From: Nocardia brasiliensis ATCC 700358
Lineage (GTDB): Bacteria > Actinomycetota > Actinomycetes > Mycobacteriales > Mycobacteriaceae
Direction of reading: 5' to 3'
Length of the DNA stretch: 64,000 bases
Assembly: GCF_000250675.2 (NCBI RefSeq)
Contig: NC_018681.1
Location: forward strand, 4,154,001-4,218,000
A model generated the notes under the pieces. It saw nothing but the letters and a program-made list of their open reading frames with translations, was not told the origin of the DNA and searched no databases. The stretch's first letter is position 1. Every line of letters begins with the position of its first letter. This document shows, piece by piece, positions 17,701 through 25,455 of the stretch. The translations under genes and the position numbers were made by a program.

Positions 17701-20700
17701 CGACGTCGGCACGCAACCGTGCTTTGGGGTCGCGGCGGGCGACCACTGTGGCTTGCTCGGGTATCGGGGCGAGCAACCGGACGGCGGCCACACCGACGGG
17801 CACCATGACGCCCTCGTTGATCCGCTCGTCGGCGAAAAGCAGTGCCGCCGTTTGCATGGCGGCGTCCACCACCGCCGGGTGCGCGAGATGGCCGGAGTCC
17901 GCGGCGATCGTGCCGTCGACGGTGGCCACCGCCGTATCCCGGCCGACCCGCATCGAGGTGACCCGGCGGAACGACGGACCGTACTGGAGCCCGGCCGCGG
18001 ACAGCCCGGTGTAGAACATATCCGGGTCGATGTCGATGCCGACCTCGATCGCCGGAACCACTGCTTTCGAGGGCAGGTGACTGCCGGTGAGGGTGCGCCC
18101 GAAAGCATGCACGGTCCAGGCCGTTCCGGTCGCGTTGCGGGACCGGATCAGGAAGCGGCCGCTGGACTCCTCGACACTCAGCGCCATGAGCGGCACATCC
18201 GGCGCGGCCATGATCAACGGTGCGACGAAGCGGACCTGCTCCAGCGCAACGCGTTTGACGCCGAGCCGGGTGGCCGTCGCACTGAGTGCCGCGTCCAGGT
18301 ACGCGGCGCCCGGCATGATCCGGACGCCGTTGACCACGTGATCGGCCAGCCACGGCAGCAATTCGGTGCCGACCTGGAGCAGCCAGTCCGCGCGACCCTC
18401 CACATCGGGATCGCCGAGCATGGCGTAGGTATCCGGGGAGCCGAGCCTGGCCTGCTCGAAAAGCGGCAGTGTCGAATGCAATCGGGTGCGCTGCCACGGG
18501 TAGCGGGGGAGCGGGACGTGTGCGGTCCGGGGACCGGCGGCCGGGAACAGTTGCTCCGGGTCGAGCACTCCCGCGCTGTACAGGCCGATGAGGGTGCGGC
18601 GGATGCTCGCGGAATCGGCGGCCTTGCGATCGAGCGTGGGCACCGTGGTGCCGTGCACATCGGCCTCGACCAGGGCTTCCCGAATGTTGCCGGACAACAC
18701 CGGATGTGGGCCGACCTCGAGGAACACCCGGCTGCCCGCGCCGATCGCGCTCGCCACCGCGTCGTAGAAGCGCACCGGTTGACGGACATTCGCGCACCAG
18801 TATTCGGCGTCCCACAGACCCTCGGTGACGAGTTCGCCGGTCACCGTCGAATACAGCGGCACGGTGGGCGCTTTCGGCGCGAGGTCGGCGAGTTCGGTCC
18901 GCAGCTCGGTGAGGATCGGGTCCATCAACCGGCTGTGGTACGGCACCTCCACCCGGAGCCGGCGCGCGAAAGCGGCTTCCTCGGTGAGCTTTTCCGCGAT
19001 CTCGTCCAGGCGCTGCGGGTCGCCGGACAACGTGAGCGAGCTCGCGCTGTTGATCGCCGCGAGATCGACGCGCGGGTCGTCGGCGACGAGTTCGCGAGCC
19101 CGTTCGAGCGGCAGGCCGACGGCCAGCATGCCGCCGGAGCCCGCGGTGCTCGCCTGCAATCGGGCCCGGTGGTAGGCGACCCGCACGGCCTCCCGCAGCG
19201 AGAGCATGCCGCTGACACAGGCCGCCGACACCTCGCCCACGCTGTGTCCGATGATCGCGGCCGGGGTGATCCCGTACTGGGCCAGCTCGCTCACCAGCGC
19301 CACCTGAACCAGGAAGTTGGCCGGTTGCGCCACCTCGGTGCGCGAGACGCGCGACTGCGCTTCGGGCTGCAAGAGCGCGTCGATGATCGACCAGTTCGCC
19401 AGCTTGCCGAACTCGGCATCGATGCGCGCCGCGGTCTCGGCGAAGACGCCACCGGCACAGAGTAATTCGCGGGCCATGCCCCACCACTGCGGTCCCATGC
19501 CGGAGAACACGAAGACCGGTTCGGCGGTGTGGGCCGCGACCGTGCGCGCCGCGTCACGGCCCTCGCCCGCGGCGAACTGCCGCAACTGGTGCAGCACATC
19601 GTCGGAGTCGCCGATCAGCACGCCGGTGCGGAACTGGTGATGCGCCGAGCGCGTCCACGCGGCCTCGGCCAACCGGTCCGGATCGGCGCCCGCGTCGAGC
19701 AGATCGGCGAAGCGGCCCGCGATGGCGCGCGCCGCGCCGGTGCTGCGCGCGGACAGCGGCAGGATTCCGTAGTGCCGCGGGGCGGGCTCGGGGCCGGGGT
19801 GCGCCGGTTGCGCGCGGTACTCCTGGAGAATCGCGTGCGCGTTGGTGCCGCCGTAGCCGAAGCCGTTGACCGCGATCGTCATCGGATCGGCGTGCGGCGG
19901 CAGTGGTTCGGCGTCCACCTGGATGCGCAGGCCCAGCTCGTCGAGCGGGATGTCCGGATTCGGCTTGTCGAGCCAGCCCTGCGGCGGAATCACCCGATGC
20001 CGAATGGCCAACGCCGCCTTGATGACGCTCGCGACGCCCGCCGCGGCTTCGGTGTGGCCGAGGGTGGCCTTGACCGAGCCGACGCCCAGCACTCCGGTGC
20101 GGCCCGCCGGTGCGCCGAAAGCGCGGCCGAGCGCCCGCAATTCGACCGGGTCGCCGACCAGGGTGCCGGTGCCGTGCGCCTCCACGTAGGTGATCGCGTC
20201 CGGGGTCAGGCCCGCGCGGGTGCACACTGTACGGGCAAGCGACTCTTGGGCATCCGCGTTCGGCACGGTGATCGCGGTGGTCCGGCCGTCCTGATTGGCG
20301 CCGGTGGCCTTGACCACCGCGTACACGCGGTCACCGTCGCGTACCGCGTCGTCGAGCTTCTTCAGCACCACCATGCCCGCACCCTCGCCCCGGCCGTAAC
20401 CGTCGGCGGCGGCGTCGAAGGATTTGCACCGGCCGTCCGCGGCGAGGAAGCTGCCCTTGCACATCAGCACGAACGTCTCCGGCTGCAGCATGACGTTCAC
20501 GCCGCCGGCCACCGCGACGTGGCAGTCGTCGTTGTCGAGGGCCTGGCAGGCGAGATGGAAGGCGACCAGGGACGACGAACACGCGGTGTCGACCGTGAGC
20601 GCGGGACCGGTCAGGTTGAGCGCGTAGGCGATCCGGTTGGACAGCATGGTGTACGAGGCGCTGGCCGGGGTGTGCATATCGGTGTGGAACAGGGCCGGAC

Positions 20701-21103
20701 CGACCACACCGATCACCGACTGGTCCACCACGAAACCGCCCACGTACACACCGACCGGGGTCCCCGCGGTGCGGCCGGCGAGGCCCGCGTCGTCGAGCGC
20801 CTCCCAGGTCACCTCGAGCAGCAGGCGCTGCTGCGGGTCGAGCACGGTCGCCTCGCGGGCCGAGATGCCGAAGAAGTCCGGATCGAACTCCCACGGGTCG
20901 ATCGTCATGAACGCGCCGTGTTTGGTGTAGCTACGGCCAGGCGTGCGGGGCTCGGGATCGTAGTACCGGCGATAGTCCCAGCGGTCCGGCGGCACCTCCA
21001 CGACGCCGTCTCGTTTGTCGAGGACGAAATCCCAGAATGTCTCGGGCGAATCGATCCCGCCCGCGTATCGGCAACCGATACCGACAATAGCGATATCCGA
21101 CAT
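14759..21103 (-). CDS. Reducing type I polyketide synthase, KS-AT-DH-ER-KR-ACP (Mas/Pks2-shaped)
   Basis: Single-module PKS of 2114 residues, almost the length of mycocerosic acid synthase. KS about 1-425 (Cys in 'DTACSSS' near 174, 'EAHGTGT', 'ATLGHTEAA'); AT about 528-830 ('GHSVGE' near 619); DH about 890-1170 ('HVVNGVRIMP' near 924, 'DAAMQ' near 1081); ER about 1400-1720 ('GAAGGVGTAA' near 1546); KR about 1745-1925 ('TGGFGGFG', 'YNYCAAN'); ACP about 2020-2095 (Ser in 'LGLDSLM'). No thioesterase. It should build a saturated chain iteratively. AT motifs ('GHSVGE', 'VPYHS') look malonyl- rather than methylmalonyl-type. ATG 21103 follows GGAGG. Coupled to PapA; MmpL is divergent. Confidence 0.95.
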   Translation of the reverse strand: MSDIAIVGIGCRYAGGIDSPETFWDFVLDKRDGVVEVPPDRWDYRRYYDPEPRTPGRSYTKHGAFMTIDPWEFDPDFFGISAREATVLDPQQRLLLEVTWEALDDAGLAGRTAGTPVGVYVGGFVVDQSVIGVVGPALFHTDMHTPASASYTMLSNRIAYALNLTGPALTVDTACSSSLVAFHLACQALDNDDCHVAVAGGVNVMLQPETFVLMCKGSFLAADGRCKSFDAAADGYGRGEGAGMVVLKKLDDAVRDGDRVYAVVKATGANQDGRTTAITVPNADAQESLARTVCTRAGLTPDAITYVEAHGTGTLVGDPVELRALGRAFGAPAGRTGVLGVGSVKATLGHTEAAAGVASVIKAALAIRHRVIPPQGWLDKPNPDIPLDELGLRIQVDAEPLPPHADPMTIAVNGFGYGGTNAHAILQEYRAQPAHPGPEPAPRHYGILPLSARSTGAARAIAGRFADLLDAGADPDRLAEAAWTRSAHHQFRTGVLIGDSDDVLHQLRQFAAGEGRDAARTVAAHTAEPVFVFSGMGPQWWGMARELLCAGGVFAETAARIDAEFGKLANWSIIDALLQPEAQSRVSRTEVAQPANFLVQVALVSELAQYGITPAAIIGHSVGEVSAACVSGMLSLREAVRVAYHRARLQASTAGSGGMLAVGLPLERARELVADDPRVDLAAINSASSLTLSGDPQRLDEIAEKLTEEAAFARRLRVEVPYHSRLMDPILTELRTELADLAPKAPTVPLYSTVTGELVTEGLWDAEYWCANVRQPVRFYDAVASAIGAGSRVFLEVGPHPVLSGNIREALVEADVHGTTVPTLDRKAADSASIRRTLIGLYSAGVLDPEQLFPAAGPRTAHVPLPRYPWQRTRLHSTLPLFEQARLGSPDTYAMLGDPDVEGRADWLLQVGTELLPWLADHVVNGVRIMPGAAYLDAALSATATRLGVKRVALEQVRFVAPLIMAAPDVPLMALSVEESSGRFLIRSRNATGTAWTVHAFGRTLTGSHLPSKAVVPAIEVGIDIDPDMFYTGLSAAGLQYGPSFRRVTSMRVGRDTAVATVDGTIAADSGHLAHPAVVDAAMQTAALLFADERINEGVMVPVGVAAVRLLAPIPEQATVVARRDPKARLRADVDVLDAEHNLVLRLTGLQIGALKPGDDPLHRMAEFYYRETIERRDPIDMTALPHAGAATTLVIALGNSTRAEQLAAAIPGARYYLAGPDLETTLVEQLRQARTAEATRLHVCVVAGSGTDDLADLRTLQRIAVTVREFADPTTDEQTPQSVFGDGSVHVTLITERAFTVPDSTIAPNSHQSALAGARRVLLNEQTSLRWRLIDVAPETGIAEIVTELAIPGAFAYDNTDEVLLRDGQRWAPVVTKPLPDRLAAHDTAAPLTDPEANFELELPRTRLLSALAWRACPRRAPGPGQVEVRMQVIGLNYKDPLKVIGLLGERELAPTYFGTVPGMEGVGTVVRVGPGVDGLGVGDLVAVAAKGMMRRFALIDRQLVIPLPADTDPGYCTSAIAFATAEYALLELARLEPGETVLIHGAAGGVGTAAIQVAKARGARIIGAASTDERRRHILDLGADHAVNSRSLDFVDDVLALTGGVGAAVVLSSAPGEILRQNFTAVAEFGRIVEVGKADIYTGGLLELANFDKNVAYYSMDLDRLVAVHPQRLAGLLQRVYEQVVAGVYRPLPYKMFETHEVGTAFEEVIRSTGLARIALRIDAPQPPVRPHLPDIEIHEHASYLVTGGFGGFGMATGRWLVLRGARRLVLLGRSGASTDEARRQLAAWRTVGVEVIEALVDVTDTAAVAAVLARAHTAEHPLRGVFHAAGAVSDNRIELMTPEQLAQVYRPKVHGARALHRAVTEAGIELDMFVLYSSGGSMYGIYGQYNYCAANVAVEALAEEWVRAGERALCVGWGHLSGATGGMAADATATKYLDLVGFGPIDMADATAYLEQTLRLRDTNAAIIPTDWAKLTGTFPQLTRTGRTIELAKASAKDTSELARLRAELVELDDSKRGPFIARKMAAELAVVMGVPVESIDMTVPVPELGLDSLMAVELGARVTKTLGIDLMSLQMGRSFSLEQAGPKVAELVLAAEPGRPQPIPEPVAAP

Positions 21104-21447
21104 GCAGGTCCTCCCGAATACGGCCATTCGTTATCGCCGGGCAAATCGACGATACGTATAACAAAGTCCGACACAATAGTGAGCCTGGTCGAGTATATCG
21201 GCGGCGAGTAGTGCTCCGGAACAGTCTGGAGATCGCTGCAAATGGGTGTGAGATTATTTGTGAACCAGCCTAATCCGGCCTGCTGACCAGGCTGTTCAGC
21301 TGCGGTTTCGTGCGGTCATAGGTATGGATCACAGGAGTTCGCGGAGATAATTGTGCGCTGTCGGAACTTCGGCGTGTTCCGTATCCGGGACGCATGGCCA
21401 TTGGTACGTTCCAGGCGGCTCCGTCGAGTCGAACAATTCACGCGCAG
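21104..21447. other. Divergent intergenic region between the PKS and MmpL genes
   Basis: This gap of 344 bases separates the PKS gene from the divergent mmpL-like gene. The half near the PKS is AT-richer than its surroundings. On the minus strand TTGTGT and TATCGT are 16 bases apart near 21150-21175 and could be the PKS promoter, but the match is weak. I see no gene here, although the mmpL frame is open back to an ATG at 21394. Confidence 0.5.
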
Positions 21448-23649
21448 ATGAGGAGGCGGCGTTTGTTCGCCGATTTCGGACAGTGGGCAGATTTCGTCGT
21501 CCGGCGGCGTTTCGCGGTGCTCGGCGTCGTCGTTTTCGCCATGCTCGCGCTGGGTGTGTACGGCCTCGGGCTCGGTGACGAACTCAGCGCGCGCGGCTGG
21601 GACGATCCGACTTCGGAATCCGCACAGGCCACTCGGCTGCGCGCCGAGGTATTCGGCCGTGACCACAGCGGTGACCTGCTGCTGCTGTTCCACGCACCTG
21701 CCGGAAAAACGATCGACGATCCCGCGTTCGCCGGTGCGATCGTGGCGGGACTGAACGAGTTACCGCAGCGCTTTCCAGACGAGATCGCGAAGATCAACGG
21801 TACGTACTGGCCGACCGAAACCGGCCTGACATTGCCGGACCTGTTCGGTTCCGCGGACCGCACGCACGCGTTCGCCTCCGTCGCGGTGCGTGGCGGGGAT
21901 GACACCACGCTGCTGCGCAACTACGGGAAAGTGGCTGGGCGACTGAATATTCCGGGCGTCGACATGGAGGTCGCGGGCGGGCAGGCCGTCGCGGGCGCGC
22001 TCAACGACACCATGGTGCGCGACCAGCGGCGGCTGGAGTTGATCGCGATCCCGATCGTCGCGGTGCTGCTGTTCTTCCTCTTCGGCGGGGTGGTCGCGGC
22101 GGCGCTGCCGCTCGTGGTCGGCGGCCTGACCGTGCTTGCGGCCTGGGGCGTGATCCGCGGTATCACCGCGGTGGTCGAGGTGAATTCGTTTGTTTCGCCG
22201 GTGGTTTCGATGATCGGACTAGGTCTGGCCATCGACTACGGGCTGTTCATCGTGAGCCGGTTCCGGGACGAACTCGCCGCGGGCCACGACGGGCCCGCGG
22301 CGGTCCGGCGGACGGTGCCGACGGCCGGTCGGACGGTGGCTTTCTCGGCGACCGTCGTGGTGGCCGCGGCCGCGGGGATCCTGCTGTTCCCGCAGGGATT
22401 TCTGCGCTCGTTCGCCTATGGGGCGGTGGTCACCGTCACGCTGGCGGCGCTGACCGCGCTCACAGTGCTGCCCGCGTTGCTCGCGGTGCTCGGCCGGCGT
22501 GTGGATGCGCTGGGATTCGGCAGGTTTCGCCGGTCCAGGACCGGAGGCGAGGTACGGCAAAATGTTTGGGGGAGAATTGCCGGGGCAGTGATGAAAAGAC
22601 CGCTCCTGGTAGCGGTGTCGGTGTGTGCCGGGCTGCTGCTGCTCGTTGTTCCCGTGCAACACGTGACGTTCGGTGGTATCACCGAGAAGTTCCTGCCGCC
22701 GACGGACCCGACCCGGTTGGCGCAGCAGCACTTCGACGAGATCTTTCCGTTGCGGCGGATCGATCCGATCCAGCTGGTCATGATCACCTACCGCACGGCC
22801 GACATCGAGACGGTACTCGCGCGCGCGAATCAGGCGCCGGGTCTGGCCGCGCCGTTCCCCGCACCGCTGCCGGGCCCGGCCGATCCATTCGTCTACACCA
22901 CCGACACCGTCCTGGCAGGTCCGGACCAGGCGGATGCGGCGATCGACTATCTGCGCTCGATGGAATTGCCCAGCGGGACAACGCTACTGGTGGGTGGTCA
23001 GCCGGCCGCGCAGCGCGACAGTATCGACGCGCTGCTGCACCGGTTGCCGCTCATGCTGGCGCTGGTGTTCCTCGCGACGACCGCGCTGCTGTTCCTGACC
23101 TTCCGCTCGCTGGTGCTGCCGCTCAAGGCGGCGGCCCTGAACCTGCTCGGTCTCGGCGCCACCATCGGCGTCCTCACCTGGGTCTTCGTCGAAGGACACG
23201 GGGCTGGTGTGCTGGGCTTCACCGCGCAACCGATCATGCCGCTCGTCCTGATGCTGATCGTCGCCGTGATCTACGGTCTGTCCACCGATTACGAGGTCTT
23301 CCTGCTGGCCCGCATCGTGGAGGCCCGCCGCGCGGGGGAGTCCACCGCCGACGCGATCCGCACCGGCGTCGCGCACACCGGCCGCATCATCACCGCGGCC
23401 GCCGCGATCCTCATCGTGGTCACCGGTGTCTTCGCCCTCTCCGACCTGGTGATGATGCAATATATCGCCCTGGGTCTGGTCACGGCGCTGCTCATCGACG
23501 CCGCCATCCTCCGTCTGCTGCTGGTCCCCGCCACCATGAAACTGCTGGGCGACATCTGCTGGTGGCCGCCCGCTCGCGCTCCGAAACCCTTGCCTACCAA
23601 TCGGATCCTCGACGAGAAGATCCTCACGGCTGTCGAAGACCGCAGCTGA
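21448..23649 (+). CDS. MmpL/RND-family lipid transporter
   Basis: Membrane protein of about 733 residues with two repeated MMPL domains. Each has the proton-relay type helix with an Asp-Tyr pair: 'GLGLAIDYGLFIVSRFRDE' in the first half and 'IYGLSTDYEVFLLARI' in the second. A cluster of helices follows each. MmpL proteins flip or export envelope lipids such as trehalose mycolates, sulfolipid and polyacyltrehalose. Start is uncertain: ATG 21448 is used; 'aggagg' right after it points to TTG 21463, and an ATG exists at 21394. Divergence from a PKS-PapA pair mirrors mycobacterial lipid loci and makes it the likely exporter of their product. Confidence 0.93.
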   Translation: MRRRRLFADFGQWADFVVRRRFAVLGVVVFAMLALGVYGLGLGDELSARGWDDPTSESAQATRLRAEVFGRDHSGDLLLLFHAPAGKTIDDPAFAGAIVAGLNELPQRFPDEIAKINGTYWPTETGLTLPDLFGSADRTHAFASVAVRGGDDTTLLRNYGKVAGRLNIPGVDMEVAGGQAVAGALNDTMVRDQRRLELIAIPIVAVLLFFLFGGVVAAALPLVVGGLTVLAAWGVIRGITAVVEVNSFVSPVVSMIGLGLAIDYGLFIVSRFRDELAAGHDGPAAVRRTVPTAGRTVAFSATVVVAAAAGILLFPQGFLRSFAYGAVVTVTLAALTALTVLPALLAVLGRRVDALGFGRFRRSRTGGEVRQNVWGRIAGAVMKRPLLVAVSVCAGLLLLVVPVQHVTFGGITEKFLPPTDPTRLAQQHFDEIFPLRRIDPIQLVMITYRTADIETVLARANQAPGLAAPFPAPLPGPADPFVYTTDTVLAGPDQADAAIDYLRSMELPSGTTLLVGGQPAAQRDSIDALLHRLPLMLALVFLATTALLFLTFRSLVLPLKAAALNLLGLGATIGVLTWVFVEGHGAGVLGFTAQPIMPLVLMLIVAVIYGLSTDYEVFLLARIVEARRAGESTADAIRTGVAHTGRIITAAAAILIVVTGVFALSDLVMMQYIALGLVTALLIDAAILRLLLVPATMKLLGDICWWPPARAPKPLPTNRILDEKILTAVEDRS

Positions 23650-23688
23650 GTCTGTGCACGGCACCGGAGTGCCGCGCAACGGTTGTTG

Positions 23689-23735
23689 CAACCCATTGGT
23701 TACTATATAGTGTGGCAACCTATTAGTTGCTATAT
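23689..23735 (+). repeat. Two direct repeats of a palindromic operator upstream of the SRPBCC-ArsR operon
   Basis: Two 20-base copies at 23689-23708 and 23716-23735 match at 17 positions and repeat with a 27-base period. Each contains a short palindrome (AACC/GGTT arms in the first, CAAC/GTTG arms in the second) followed by CTATAT. They lie just upstream of the ATG at 23748 and are AT-rich, so they probably overlap the promoter and are bound by the ArsR protein encoded in the operon. Confidence 0.6.
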
Positions 23736-23747
23736 CTGGAGACCGTA

Positions 23748-24182
23748 ATGCCCCTGCCTGATCGCATCGAGCGTGTTCTCGAACTGCACCATCCGCTCGA
23801 GAAGGTGTGGCACGCCCTGACCACGCCGGAAGGGCTCGGTGGCTGGTTCGGATCCCGAGCCGAAATCGACGAGCTGCGCCCCGGTGGCACAGCGCGTGTG
23901 TGGTGGGCGGCGGACGGCCCGCACACTTTGTGGATCCAGCACGTCGAGCCGCCGCGCCGGTTCTCGTTCACCTGGGCGATCGAAGGGTTGCCGAGCGGCG
24001 ATTCCCGTCGGACGCACGTGGAATTCGCGCTGGCGCCGACCGCGACCGGCACCAGGCTGACGGTAACCGAAACCGGCTTTGCTCAGCTGCCCGAAGATCT
24101 GGCCGGTGCGTACGACGGCAACCTCAAGGGGTGGGCGGCGGAGTTGACCGAGCTGACCGAGTACCTCGATGCCGCAGCCTGA
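23748..24182 (+). CDS. SRPBCC / AHSA1-type ligand-binding protein
   Basis: START-like protein of 144 residues with the AHSA1 hallmarks: 'HPLEKVWHALTTPEGLGGWFG' at the N-terminus, an RFSFTW strand, and the C-terminal helix 'NLKGWAAELTELTEYL'. Such proteins bind hydrophobic ligands, and this subgroup is usually encoded next to an ArsR regulator. ATG 23748 follows 'ggaga'. The 3' end overlaps the ArsR gene by 14 bases, so the two are translated together. No catalytic role can be read. Confidence 0.88.
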   Translation: MPLPDRIERVLELHHPLEKVWHALTTPEGLGGWFGSRAEIDELRPGGTARVWWAADGPHTLWIQHVEPPRRFSFTWAIEGLPSGDSRRTHVEFALAPTATGTRLTVTETGFAQLPEDLAGAYDGNLKGWAAELTELTEYLDAAA

Positions 24183-24513
24183 GGATCTCGAAACCGAACT
24201 CATCGCCCAGGCGGTTTTCACCGCCCTGGCGGACCCGACCCGGCGCGCGCTGCTCGCCGAACTCGCCGCGCACGGCCCGGCGACCGCGACCGATCTGGCT
24301 GCCCGCCTGCCCATTTCGCGCCAGGCGATCACCAAGCATCTCGGCCTGCTCGCCGAGGCCGAACTCGTCCGCGCCGAACCCGGTGAGCGACGCCGGATCC
24401 GCTTTCGCCTGCAAACCCGGCCGATGGCCGTGGCCCAGTCGTATCTCGCCGCACTCGCCCACAACTGGGACAGCCGCCTGAGCGCGCTGCACGAGCACCT
24501 CGATCGGATATAG
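24169..24513 (+). CDS. ArsR-family winged-helix repressor
   Basis: Protein of 114 residues with the ArsR winged helix: 'FTALADPTRRALLAELAAHGP', the recognition helix 'PISRQAITKHLGLLAEAELV' and the wing 'EPGERRRIRFRL'. There are no cysteine metal ligands, so a metal sensor is unlikely; it belongs with the ArsR proteins paired with SRPBCC domain genes. It starts inside the end of the SRPBCC gene (14-base overlap). It probably represses the operon through the two repeats at 23689-23735. Confidence 0.9.
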   Translation: MPQPEDLETELIAQAVFTALADPTRRALLAELAAHGPATATDLAARLPISRQAITKHLGLLAEAELVRAEPGERRRIRFRLQTRPMAVAQSYLAALAHNWDSRLSALHEHLDRI

Positions 24514-24525
24514 GAGAACAGCACC

Positions 24526-24912
24526 ATGACGCCTCAATTCCGTGGCGGACACAACATCGCCATGAAACTCCCCAAAGCCCAGTTCGAGCGGACCGTCACC
24601 TTCTATCGCGACGTTCTGGGTATGGAGGTGAACGACCACAGCGGCGATCCCGTTGCCGAGGGCGTGATCCGAAGCGCCGCAGTCCGGTTCGGTCCCGTGA
24701 CCCTGTGGCTCGACCGGGTCGACAACTACGCCCACGCCGACCTGTGGTTGGAACTGTTCACCGACGACGTCGATCGCGCGACCGAATACCTTGCCGCCCA
24801 AGGTGTCGCCGTGCAGGACGAACTGGAACCGCTGCCCGCGGGCATGGATGCCCACTGGATCAGCAACCCGGCCGGCGTCCCGCACATCGTGCGGCTGCCG
24901 GACCGCGACTGA
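24526..24912 (+). CDS. VOC-family (glyoxalase/bleomycin-resistance fold) protein
   Basis: Small beta-alpha-beta-beta-beta protein of 128 residues. 'FYRDVLGMEV', 'LWLELFTDDVDRATEYLAAQGV' and 'WISNPAGVPHIV' are typical of the vicinal oxygen chelate superfamily, which includes dioxygenases, glyoxalases and resistance proteins that sequester drugs. It follows the ArsR gene by 12 bases with a 'taggaga' ribosome site and is the last gene of this operon. Substrate unknown. Confidence 0.85.
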   Translation: MTPQFRGGHNIAMKLPKAQFERTVTFYRDVLGMEVNDHSGDPVAEGVIRSAAVRFGPVTLWLDRVDNYAHADLWLELFTDDVDRATEYLAAQGVAVQDELEPLPAGMDAHWISNPAGVPHIVRLPDRD

Positions 24913-24956
24913 CCTCGCCAGTCTGCGTCCGCCGCCGAACCCGGTGCACAGCAGGC

Positions 24957-25298
24957 TCACTCGCCGACAGCGGGACCACCGGACAGCGCACCACCGGGGC
25001 CACACCATCCGGTGAGGCGATCCAGGAGATCCAGCACATAGTCTTCTGCGGGATCGTCGTAGTTTTGTACGGCCCCTGCCCGCGTTCTGATTCGCAGACG
25101 TGCCGCAGCGCAGGCTCGGATAACCTCTCCTAGATCGATGCCCGACGCGAGGGCGGCTTCGGCAATGACCGCCAGCTCGGCGCTGGGCCGGCCACCGCTG
25201 GCCGCGACCACGAGATCACCGGCCAAGCGCGGATCCGCACCGTGGCTGGCGTGACGGAGAGGTTCGGCCAACGCGTCCACGGGTTCGAAGCTACGCAC
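24957..25298 (-). CDS. Small hypothetical protein
   Basis: Open frame of about 113 residues from GTG 25298 ('VRSFEPVDALAE'); an ATG at 25337 would give 126. The central part is alanine-rich and helical ('AELAVIAEAALASGI'). No family is recognised and no ribosome site stands out. It is convergent with the VOC gene and divergent from the following lipoprotein gene. Real coding is likely but not certain. Confidence 0.45.
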   Translation of the reverse strand: MRSFEPVDALAEPLRHASHGADPRLAGDLVVAASGGRPSAELAVIAEAALASGIDLGEVIRACAAARLRIRTRAGAVQNYDDPAEDYVLDLLDRLTGWCGPGGALSGGPAVGE

Positions 25299-25455
25299 AC
25301 CGCCAGTATGAGCGTGTGCACTCGGTGCTGTCTCCACCAGAGCACACCGATAGTTCAGGGGGCATGCGAGATCGTCGCGGTGTCGCTATCTTCGCGGGAT
25401 GGTCTATCTGAGGCCCAGTTGTGCGGTGCCTGTTCGCTATTCGGAATGTCTGCTA

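Noticed and set aside
21181..21305. A possible long stem-loop (CAGCCT ... AGGCTG) between the PKS and mmpL genes.
   Set aside because: The arms are only six bases and the loop is long; it is not a credible riboswitch or terminator.
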